From GSA-30 sp036384435 (lineage in GTDB: Bacteria; Pseudomonadota; Gammaproteobacteria; Xanthomonadales; Rhodanobacteraceae), in NCBI RefSeq assembly GCF_036384435.1, contig NZ_DASVMI010000034.1, forward strand, positions 1 through 10,453: DNA of 10,453 nucleotides, read 5' to 3'. The translations under genes and the position numbers were made by a program. Below the pieces are notes generated by a model. The model did not search any database and was not told where the DNA came from. It was given only the letters and a program-made list of their open reading frames with translations. This document shows positions 1 through 5,037 of the stretch, piece by piece (within the stretch, counting starts at the first letter, position 1; the number at the start of each line of letters is the position of its first letter).

Positions 1-324
1 CTCATCCATGAGCGTCAGGTCGTAGACTTTTCCGAATCGACTGGCGCGATCAGTTGGAGTGATTTTTACGCGAAAATTGCCTCGGTCAGCCGTGTGTATG
101 AGTTCCGATGGCTCGCCAGGAATCAACTCCATCTGCGTGCCCATTTCATACAGGCTGGAGCGGACGTTTACTAGGTAAAGATCCAGGATGTCATCGTTTG
201 GCTGGACGTTGAAGCTCTCCCGATCTGCTTGAGTCGAGGCGGAGAGGGCGGGGGCAATCAGCATTGAAAAGGCGCCGATGCTTGCACTCTTCAGGAAATT
301 TCTTCTTGGTTTCATGTTTTTCAT
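1..324 (-). CDS. Tat-exported protein of unknown function, C-terminus beyond the left edge (partial)
   Basis: The reading frame is open for 108 codons from ATG 324 to the window edge. An AGAGGAA ribosome binding site lies about 4 bases upstream and overlaps the stop of the preceding peptide gene. The N-terminus carries a textbook twin-arginine signal: PRRNFLK at residues 6-12, then a hydrophobic stretch (about 14-27) and an Ala-x-Ala-like cleavage region near residues 26-30. The mature part begins near residue 30. It alternates polar and hydrophobic residues (for example LYLVNVRSSLYEMG, then a LIPGEPSEL turn and FRVKITPT), which suggests beta-sheet. No cysteine is visible in the 108 residues. 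The gene sits 9 bases downstream of the second Cys-rich peptide gene and is probably cotranscribed with it. A role in export, maturation or target binding of the peptides is inference from position only. A second in-frame ATG at 315 is a weaker start choice. Confidence 0.75.
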   Translation of the reverse strand, partial: MKNMKPRRNFLKSASIGAFSMLIAPALSASTQADRESFNVQPNDDILDLYLVNVRSSLYEMGTQMELIPGEPSELIHTADRGNFRVKITPTDRASRFGKVYDLTLMDE

Positions 325-333
325 GGTGTTCCT

Positions 334-558
334 CTAGAAGATGCAGGTGCCTGTGTTGATGCAATTGCCCAGGTTTTTTTCGCCAGCGCATTCGCCGCTG
401 TTGTTACATCTGATGTTCGGGTTCTCGGAAAATAGAAGGGATCGTTCCTGGGATGATTCCTGGCTTTTGCGTATGGAGTGGGCGAGTTTCTCGTCGGCGA
501 TGCGCACGGACGAGTCATTTTCGATGAAAATCAATTCATGATTTATCTTGAATGGCAT
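334..558 (-). CDS. Cys-rich peptide 1, putative RiPP precursor (74 aa)
   Basis: A small acidic/basic leader (about residues 1-48) is followed by a Cys-rich C-terminus with Cys at 51, 57, 66 and 72. The cysteines form two CxNxGxC modules (C51-C57 and C66-C72), and a further NLGNC unit precedes C66. The leader resembles that of the upstream peptide: both have I-N/D-x3-IFI-E/D-x-D-S/G-S followed by a KL/RL-x2-SI stretch. The start ATG lies 23 bases inside the 3' end of the radical SAM gene, with an AAGAG about 8 bases upstream, so translation is probably coupled. The stop is 9 bases before the Tat-signal gene. Position next to a radical SAM enzyme and a leader/Cys-core split fit a RiPP precursor. 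The modification type, cleavage site and activity cannot be read from the sequence. An alternative is a small metal-binding protein. Confidence 0.7.
   Translation of the reverse strand: MPFKINHELIFIENDSSVRIADEKLAHSIRKSQESSQERSLLFSENPNIRCNNSGECAGEKNLGNCINTGTCIF
343..402 (-). repeat. N-x-G-x-C repeat block in peptide 1
   Basis: This stretch codes for three N-x-G-x-C units (NSGEC, NLGNC, NTGTC), separated by four residues and then one. A preceding Cys (residue 51) completes the first CxNxGxC module. Cys spacing is 6, 9, 6 residues, close to the 6, 8, 6, 8 of the sister peptide. Confidence 0.8.
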
Positions 559-1546
559 GAGTCCGGCTCTTCATGGTTGCCAGCGGGCAGCTGAGCGTGG
601 GCCTGGACAGTTCGCTGTATCCGGAGAACCAGGGGTGTAGCTTGTCGTGATCAATCACCAATGAGCCATCGTCATTGATTTTTCCAATGCGATTTTTTTC
701 GCTGTTCAAGGCCACTGTGCATTTGCCGATGGTGCCGTCTGACCGTATCAGCAAGGAGTTTGGCCTGGCTGCATAGCAGATGTAGCCTTTGAGATGAAGT
801 TCGGAAATCGGTTGGTCTGGGTTTGGATTCGTCTTTCCCCGAATTTCATCCATGGCAGACAAATAGTCGCTGTTGGATAACAGGGTTGCGCCATTCACGG
901 TATTTCCGCCGAGATCGCTTACTTTGTGGAAATATGTGTGGAATCTATGGTCATTTCCGAATTCCTGCTCGATGAGCTTGTAGAGATTTTTCATCGAGTC
1001 AATATTCATCGAGTGGAGATGAAGTCTCAAGGTGATCGAAAAGTCCGAGTCAAGTGTTTTCAGGCTTTTAAGGTTTGACCACAACTTGTCGAAACTTCCC
1101 CTGCCGTTGGCAAGAACCCTTGTCTTGTCATGCCAATCCCGGAAGCCATCCAACGTGATTTGCATACTCAGTGAGGATTTCTCGCAAAGTTGCGTCACCA
1201 GTTCGCGGGTGAGAAGAAAGCCGTTGGTGGTTATGGCGGTATGGAATCTTGTGCCATGCCTTGAGCAGCACGCATGGGCATGATCGGTGATCGATGTGAT
1301 GATGTCCTTTGCCAGCAGGGGCTCGCCGCCAAACCAGGAAAGCGAAAGATTGTCGATGTGTGGAGTTCTGTTTTCTATGAGATTCTTTATTGCGTTGATT
1401 ACATTTTCTGGCATTTTGCCAAGAACGAAATCCTCATAGCAGTACGTGCATCTGAAGTTGCATTTTTCAGTGGGTAATAGGATTAGCTCCAGGCTTTTGG
1501 GCGAAAGGGCTTCGGCGATATCGTGGTCATCATAGAGACGATTCAT
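536..1546 (-). CDS. Radical SAM enzyme with SPASM-like C-terminus, putative RiPP maturase
   Basis: The 336-residue protein has the radical SAM cluster motif CNFRCTYC (C29, C33, C36), GGEP at 73-76 (SAM binding), TTNG at 106-109 and QITLDG at 129-134, as in peptide-modifying rSAM/SPASM enzymes. The C-terminal part has C257 and C276 around the SPASM-type pattern (C-x18-C with RSDGTIGKC) and a last C320 in LSCPL. The usual closing CGGxC element is missing, so the auxiliary Fe-S region is short or twitch-like. I chose ATG 1546 because GGAG lies 6 bases upstream. The ATGs at 1558 and 1618 lack a clear site, and the latter would overlap the peptide gene heavily. Two Cys-rich peptide genes flank it: one stops 13 bases before this start and the other begins inside its 3' end. 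By family, it would install radical-based crosslinks, such as thioethers or C-C bonds, on these peptides. The exact bond is unknown. Confidence 0.88.
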   Translation of the reverse strand: MNRLYDDHDIAEALSPKSLELILLPTEKCNFRCTYCYEDFVLGKMPENVINAIKNLIENRTPHIDNLSLSWFGGEPLLAKDIITSITDHAHACCSRHGTRFHTAITTNGFLLTRELVTQLCEKSSLSMQITLDGFRDWHDKTRVLANGRGSFDKLWSNLKSLKTLDSDFSITLRLHLHSMNIDSMKNLYKLIEQEFGNDHRFHTYFHKVSDLGGNTVNGATLLSNSDYLSAMDEIRGKTNPNPDQPISELHLKGYICYAARPNSLLIRSDGTIGKCTVALNSEKNRIGKINDDGSLVIDHDKLHPWFSGYSELSRPTLSCPLATMKSRTHAIQDKS

Positions 1547-1559
1547 GTGAGTCTCCATG

Positions 1560-1796
1560 CTATTGGCAGTCGCCAAAATTGTAGCCGCTACAAACTCCCC
1601 CGTTTGTGCAATCTCCACCGTTGTCGCCGCCGCAATTGCCGCCGTTGTTGCATGCGCCGGTATTCACGCCTGGTGGTTTTTCGGCGGACTCAAGGCTGAT
1701 GATGGATGTTTCAAGACGCTTGTTGCGGAAGAAGATGGAGCCGTCGCTATCTATGAAAATGCCCGCGGGATCGATGCGGGACAGCTTTTTGTCCAT
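1560..1796 (-). CDS. Cys-rich peptide 2, putative RiPP precursor (78 aa)
   Basis: First gene of the operon. A strong GGAGAG site lies 4-5 bases before ATG 1796. The leader (about residues 1-43) contains IFIDSDGSI and a KRLETSI stretch that match the leader of the sister peptide. The C-terminus is Gly/Asn-rich, with Cys at 49, 55, 63, 69 and 77. Each Cys ends an N-x-G-x-C unit (NTGAC, NGGNC, NGGDC, NGGVC, NFGDC), giving spacings of 6, 8, 6, 8 and an exact 14-residue period. The gene ends one residue after the last Cys. The stop is one base from ATG 1558 and 13 bases before the preferred maturase start. The leader-plus-repetitive-Cys-core design next to a radical SAM gene supports a RiPP precursor. 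I do not recognise a named family. No protease or transporter gene is in the window. Confidence 0.75.
   Translation of the reverse strand: MDKKLSRIDPAGIFIDSDGSIFFRNKRLETSIISLESAEKPPGVNTGACNNGGNCGGDNGGDCTNGGVCSGYNFGDCQ
1566..1664 (-). repeat. Five N-x-G-x-C repeats in peptide 2
   Basis: Codons for residues 45-77 encode five N-x-G-x-C units with linkers of 1, 3, 1 and 3 residues. The Cys residues therefore recur every 14 residues (49, 63, 77 and 55, 69). Two CxNxGxC modules and one trailing unit result. Confidence 0.85.
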
Positions 1797-1871
1797 GTAA
1801 TCTCTCCAGATAACCCAGCCGCCGATGCATCGGTTTCATGAGGATGGCCGCTGGATTAGTTTTGCGCATGC
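1797..1871 (-). promoter_or_regulatory. Upstream region of the peptide/maturase operon with a 12-bp palindrome
   Basis: This is the only intergenic space before the peptide 2 gene and should hold the operon promoter. It contains a perfect 12-bp palindrome CCGATGCATCGG at 1822-1833, about 26 bases ahead of the start codon. A weak minus-strand TTATCT (-10-like) lies between the palindrome and the GGAGAG ribosome binding site. No convincing -35 is visible. The palindrome could be an operator. That is inference. Confidence 0.3.
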
Positions 1872-1893
1872 AAAAGGCCCGCAAAAGCGGGCC
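1872..1893 (-). terminator. Rho-independent terminator after the cation transporter gene
   Basis: On the minus strand a 7-bp perfect GC stem (GGCCCGC / GCGGGCC) with a TTTT loop is followed directly by TTTT. It lies about 60 bases past the stop of the CDF gene and ahead of the peptide operon, insulating the two transcription units. The T run also forms part of a TTTTGC...GCAAAA inverted repeat (1860-1875). Confidence 0.85.
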
Positions 1894-1954
1894 ATGGTTT
1901 GTCGGGCTGTAAGAATTGCCTGATCGGATTTCAGGGTACGCGGAAGCTTCCCGG

Positions 1955-2863
1955 CTAGTCAGCGATATCCGGCTCGAAGAAACTCCAGCGCACATCTGGG
2001 AACGCTTCCTTCATGGCCGCTTCGGTGCGGTTGATGGCCTGGATGAAGCTGCGCTGGTCGGCAGCCGGTGCCATGCGGGCTTTCACGGCGACCATGACGT
2101 CCGGGCCCATCTGGATGGTCAGCAGGTTCAATACCGCGTCCACATCAGGACGTGCATTGAGGAAGGCGATCATGGCTTCGCGGCGTTCCGGTTCCACGCC
2201 CTGGCCGATCAGCAGCGCCTTCACTTCGTTCGCTACCGCAACGGCCACGACAACCAGCAGGATGCCGATGCTGATCGTACCGAGCGCATCGAACAACAGG
2301 TTACCGGTGAGGATGGTGGCGATGACGGCGGCCAATGCCAGGCTCAAGCCGATGAGGGCAGCGAGGTCTTCGCCGAAGATCACCAGCAGTTCGCTTGAAC
2401 GGGTCTGGCGAAACCATTGCCAGAGGCCGCGATCGCCGCGCGCCTTGTTCACTTCCTGCAGGCAGCCATGCATCGAGATACCTTCGACCACGATACTGAA
2501 GCCAAGCACGCCCACGGCCAGCCAGGGCCAGCTAAGCGGTTCGGGGTGGCTGAGCTTATGCACGCCCTCGTAGATCGAGAACATGCCGCCCACGCTGAAA
2601 AGCAACATGGCGACCAGGAACGACCAGAAATACATGACCCGTCCCCAGCCCAGCGGATAATCCGCCGATGGAGGACGCTTGGCCTGGCGCATGCCGATCA
2701 ACAACAGGCCCTGGTTGGCGCAGTCGGCCAACGAGTGCACCGCCTCGGCCAGCATGGCGCCCGAACCGGTGAATATCGCGGCGACCAGCTTGGCCAGGAA
2801 GATCGAAAAATTGGCGCCCAGCGCGAGCAGGACGGCCTTGAGCGAATTGGCGTGACCGGACAC
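1955..2863 (-). CDS. Cation diffusion facilitator (CDF) family transporter, ZnT9-like
   Basis: This 302-residue inner-membrane protein has several hydrophobic segments (about 8-30, 34-58, 78-98, 111-132, 160-188, 192-216) and a soluble C-terminal domain. The second segment holds the CDF signature HSLADCAN (H43, D47). At the equivalent site in the fifth segment it has GEDLAAL (E165, D166) instead of the usual HxxxD, as seen in ZnT9-type members. CDF proteins export divalent cations such as Zn2+ in exchange for protons. The altered site makes the substrate uncertain. It starts with GTG at 2863, preceded by GGGGAAAGG. It lies 25 bases behind the slp gene, so the two are probably cotranscribed, and transcription ends at the hairpin at 1872-1893. 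Confidence 0.88.
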   Translation of the reverse strand: MSGHANSLKAVLLALGANFSIFLAKLVAAIFTGSGAMLAEAVHSLADCANQGLLLIGMRQAKRPPSADYPLGWGRVMYFWSFLVAMLLFSVGGMFSIYEGVHKLSHPEPLSWPWLAVGVLGFSIVVEGISMHGCLQEVNKARGDRGLWQWFRQTRSSELLVIFGEDLAALIGLSLALAAVIATILTGNLLFDALGTISIGILLVVVAVAVANEVKALLIGQGVEPERREAMIAFLNARPDVDAVLNLLTIQMGPDVMVAVKARMAPAADQRSFIQAINRTEAAMKEAFPDVRWSFFEPDIAD

Positions 2864-2888
2864 TTGAGCCTTTCCCCTGGTCAGCCGC

Positions 2889-3395
2889 TCAGCGGCCCAC
2901 GCCTACGCCGACACCCACGCCAAAACTGACCTTGCCGCTTTGCAGCTCCTCGGCGGTCCAGCGATGCGACTGGCTGGCTTTCACCAGCGGAAAGACGTAA
3001 TCGGCCTCGCCGACCTTGCCGGCGCGATTGCCATTGAGCTGCCCGGCGATGGTGATCGGCGCGCCTGGCGGGTAGTCGATCGATTCCACATAACCGGGCA
3101 GGATCGCGATGAAACGACCATCGCCGTTGCCGCGCAGCTTGGGCCGCTGCGAACTGTCCAGGGGATAGGCCAGCACTTCGATTTCGCTGTGATCGGCCAG
3201 GTTGTTGACCTGCACGATGCGCCCTCCCCAGATCACGTCGCGACCGCTGTATTGCTCAGGCGTCTGCGATACCTGCGCCGGTGAGACCACCGTGTTGTTG
3301 GCACTGGGTTTGTACAAGGGTGCTGGCGCACAGGCGACCAGGGCCAACAGGGTGGCCGGAACGACCAGGCGAGCGAGCAATGTCGTAAAGCGCAT
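2889..3395 (-). CDS. slp: Slp-family outer-membrane lipoprotein
   Basis: The 168-residue protein has a lipoprotein signal: hydrophobic residues 5-20, then the lipobox LVAC with acylated Cys at 22. The body carries the Slp/YeaY pattern: SPAQVSQTPEQYSGRDVIWGG, then IVQVNNLADHSEIEVLAYPLD, then GRFIAILPGYVE and PGAPITIAGQLNG. Slp is a starvation or stationary-phase outer-membrane lipoprotein of enterobacteria with poorly defined function. The C-terminus ends in an odd Gly-Val repeat (GVGVGVGVGR) from a short DNA tandem repeat. AAGGAG lies 7 bases before ATG 3395. The neighbouring CDF gene follows by 25 bases. Membership of the Slp family is confident; the symbol follows E. coli usage. Confidence 0.85.
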   Translation of the reverse strand: MRFTTLLARLVVPATLLALVACAPAPLYKPSANNTVVSPAQVSQTPEQYSGRDVIWGGRIVQVNNLADHSEIEVLAYPLDSSQRPKLRGNGDGRFIAILPGYVESIDYPPGAPITIAGQLNGNRAGKVGEADYVFPLVKASQSHRWTAEELQSGKVSFGVGVGVGVGR

Positions 3396-3407
3396 GAACC
3401 TGCTCCT

Positions 3408-3572
3408 TCAAGTGATGGTGGCCAGGGATCGCATCCCCAGGTTGGCACCCGCCACCCGTATGCGGCGAGTGACCAGCAGTCTGCCTGGCGTCGAGGCGAA
3501 GACCCAGTGTAGCGGGATGTCGTCGAGGGCAGCGGTCGGCAACGTCATCATGCTGACCGCCATCGTCGGCAT
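3408..3572 (-). CDS. Possible small protein (54 aa) coupled to rlmJ and slp
   Basis: This ORF fills the rlmJ-slp gap. Its ATG overlaps the rlmJ stop (TGATG), AGGAAG lies about 7 bases upstream, and its stop overlaps the start of the slp ribosome binding site. Most codons end in G or C, like real genes here. The sequence (from MPTMAVSMMT to SLATIT) has no recognisable domain or signal peptide. It may be a chance ORF in GC-rich spacer DNA, and a TACACT -10-like element lies within it. Confidence is low. Confidence 0.25.
   Translation of the reverse strand: MPTMAVSMMTLPTAALDDIPLHWVFASTPGRLLVTRRIRVAGANLGMRSLATIT
3506..3511 (-). promoter_or_regulatory. Possible -10 element for slp
   Basis: The minus-strand hexamer TACACT lies about 110 bases ahead of slp. 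No good -35 is found at 16-18 bases, so the call is weak. If real, slp and the CDF gene have their own promoter independent of rlmJ. Confidence 0.25.
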
Positions 3573-4444
3573 CAGGGCGCTTCCTGGACCAGCCAGTCCA
3601 GCCGTGTCTGGGCAGGGCGATCCTGCGACAACAGCCGACCCAATGCGCGCAGCGGTTCGCGCAAGGTCTCATCGAGCTTCCAGGGCGCATTGACGATGAC
3701 CATGCCCGAACCGTTGAGACGGAGTGGTGAATCGTCCGGGCGCACCAGCAGCTCCGCGCGCAGGACGCGTTTGGCGCCGCAGTGTTGCAACCAGCGATGG
3801 AACGGCTGCACCTGGCTGCGCCGCTTGATCGGATACCAGATGGCATACACGCCACCGGGCCAGCGCAGCAGGGTTTGCTTGAGCGTCTGTTCGATGGTGC
3901 GGTATTCGTCTTCCTGCGCCTCGAAGGGTGGGTCGATCAACACCAGTCCGCGTTTCTCGCGCGGAGGCACCATCCCCTTGAGTCCTTCGTAGCCGTCGCG
4001 CTGATGCACGTGGATGCGGCCATCGTGGCGAAACAGCTCGCGCAGGCGGCCAGCTTCTTCCGGATGCAGTTCGCACAATTGGGCGCTATCGCCGTCACGT
4101 AGCGCCGTGGCCGCTTGCAAGGGCGAGCCTGGATAGAGCCGCAAGCCGTCCTCATTGCCCGGCAGGTCCACGATCATGTCCAGCCAGCGTTGTAGCAGGG
4201 CCGGCAACGGAGCAGCGCTCCCTCCATGCAGGTCGGGAAACAGCAGGCGGGCGATGCCATCCTTGTATTCGCCAGTCTTGCCTGCCTGGGTGCTGTCCAG
4301 CGCATAGCAGCCGCTGCCGGCATGCGTATCGACAAAGCAGAAGGGCGCCGGCTTGCTCTTGAGCGCATCGATCAGCGCGAAGAGCACGGCGTGCTTGAGA
4401 ACGTCGGCGAAGTTGCCGGCGTGGAAGGCGTGGCGGTAATTCAT
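3572..4444 (-). CDS. rlmJ: 23S rRNA (adenine-2030-N6)-methyltransferase RlmJ
   Basis: RlmJ transfers a methyl group from SAM to N6 of A2030 in 23S rRNA. The 290-residue length and the N-terminus MNYRHAFHAGNFADVLKH match the family (E. coli RlmJ is about 280 aa). The SAM-binding motif VDTHAGSG lies at 38-45 and the catalytic DPPF at 171-174, as in N6-adenine methyltransferases. Other family features are LYPGSPLQA (103-111), WYPIKRR (203-209) and a GSGM[VI]V[VI]NAP stretch near 246-254. ATG 4444 is preceded by TATACT with only six bases between, so the mRNA may start at the ATG and no Shine-Dalgarno is seen. The gene is divergent from the copper operon, with 80 bases between starts. Confidence 0.95.
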   Translation of the reverse strand: MNYRHAFHAGNFADVLKHAVLFALIDALKSKPAPFCFVDTHAGSGCYALDSTQAGKTGEYKDGIARLLFPDLHGGSAAPLPALLQRWLDMIVDLPGNEDGLRLYPGSPLQAATALRDGDSAQLCELHPEEAGRLRELFRHDGRIHVHQRDGYEGLKGMVPPREKRGLVLIDPPFEAQEDEYRTIEQTLKQTLLRWPGGVYAIWYPIKRRSQVQPFHRWLQHCGAKRVLRAELLVRPDDSPLRLNGSGMVIVNAPWKLDETLREPLRALGRLLSQDRPAQTRLDWLVQEAP

Positions 4445-4450
4445 GGCACA

Positions 4451-4456
4451 AGTATA
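4451..4456 (-). promoter_or_regulatory. Candidate rlmJ -10 element (leaderless start)
   Basis: The minus-strand TATACT is close to the sigma70 consensus TATAAT. It ends six bases before ATG 4444, so the expected +1 falls on or next to the A of the start codon. No strong -35 is seen 16-18 bases upstream. Confidence 0.5.
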
Positions 4457-4489
4457 GGTGCTGCGACCCGCATGGAGCCTGATCCAGAG

Positions 4490-4517
4490 TTGACGGGCCT
4501 GAACGGATGGCTATCCT
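4490..4517 (+). promoter_or_regulatory. Sigma70-type promoter of the copper operon
   Basis: TTGACG (4490-4495), a 16-base spacer and TATCCT (4512-4517) form a good promoter. The predicted start, about 7 bases past the -10, falls at the ATG at 4525, with no room for a Shine-Dalgarno. GGAT-ggct-ATCC arms overlap the -10 and could be a binding site. The spacer is not the 19-20 bases typical of MerR/CueR-regulated promoters. Confidence 0.6.
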
Positions 4518-4524
4518 CGCTTAG

Positions 4525-4878
4525 ATGTTCCGCCATTCGCTCACGCCCTTCCGCCGCTCCCGCGCCATGCTGGCATGGGCGCTGTGTGCGTGGCTGGCGC
4601 TGGTGAACATGGCCTGGGCCCAGCCTGATTGTTGTGCCGGTATGCACGCCCAGCCTTCGGCACACGGGCAGATGCACCGCCAGGCGCATGATCACGACGG
4701 CATGGCGCCGGCCGATTGCCTGTGCGCGCACGCCCCGGCGGCCTTGCCCGAGTGGCCCGCCTGGGGCCTGGCCTCCGCGGTCCCGGCGTCGCTGATGCCT
4801 CAGCTGCGGTCTTTCCCATTGCCATGGGCCGCGCATACGCCGCCATGGCGCCCTCCGGCGGTGACATCCATTACCTGA
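4525..4878 (+). CDS. copL: CopL-like / DUF2946-type small exported protein
   Basis: The 117-residue protein has a basic N-terminus, a hydrophobic signal segment (about 15-32) ending AWA|Q, and then a metal-ligand-rich stretch: C36, C37, several His and Met at 40-60 (for example HGQMHRQAHDHDGM) and C65, C67 in a DCLCAH motif. The rest is Pro/Ala/Trp-rich. It lies directly upstream of copA in the place of copL of the Xanthomonas copLAB operon, where CopL is required for copper-dependent expression. Sequence identity to CopL cannot be tested here, so the symbol rests on position and composition. A later start at Met15 (4567) would still keep the signal peptide; neither start has a ribosome binding site. 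The 159 bases to copA hold no clear gene. Confidence 0.6.
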   Translation: MFRHSLTPFRRSRAMLAWALCAWLALVNMAWAQPDCCAGMHAQPSAHGQMHRQAHDHDGMAPADCLCAHAPAALPEWPAWGLASAVPASLMPQLRSFPLPWAAHTPPWRPPAVTSIT

Positions 4879-5037
4879 GCTGGATGAGTCCGGTACTTGC
4901 GTGCTGATGGTGCAAGCCGTCGGCGCAGCCGTGATCCAATCATTTTCGAAGCCGTCGTATCCCATGGATGTGGGGTTATGGACGGCGTCGCGATAGCTGG
5001 TTTTGTAGCCCGGCATGGCCTGGGTGGGATGGACAGG

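Noticed and set aside
1547..1618. Longer start for the radical SAM gene (ATG 1618)
   Set aside because: It would read through the Cys-repeat codons of peptide 2 in another frame and lacks a Shine-Dalgarno. ATG 1546 has GGAG at the right distance.
1566..1664. Cys/Gly/Asn repeats as methanobactin, SCIFF or CRISPR-like repeat
   Set aside because: The gene neighbours lack MbnB/MbnC, the Cys spacing does not match the six-Cys SCIFF pattern, and the DNA repeats are short coding repeats without CRISPR spacer structure.
1747..1995. An 82-codon minus-strand ORF spanning the intergenic region between the CDF and peptide genes
   Set aside because: It overlaps the CDF 3' end, the terminator hairpin and the peptide 2 gene, has no ribosome binding site and resembles nothing.
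2013..2573. A 186-codon plus-strand ORF opposite the CDF gene, and similar shadows opposite slp, rlmJ, EamA and AsmA genes
   Set aside because: All lie antisense to genes with clear family signatures and have compositions typical of antisense frames.
4897..5037. TTG-initiated N-terminal extension of copA
   Set aside because: It would put 47 residues ahead of the Tat signal, which normally sits near the N-terminus.
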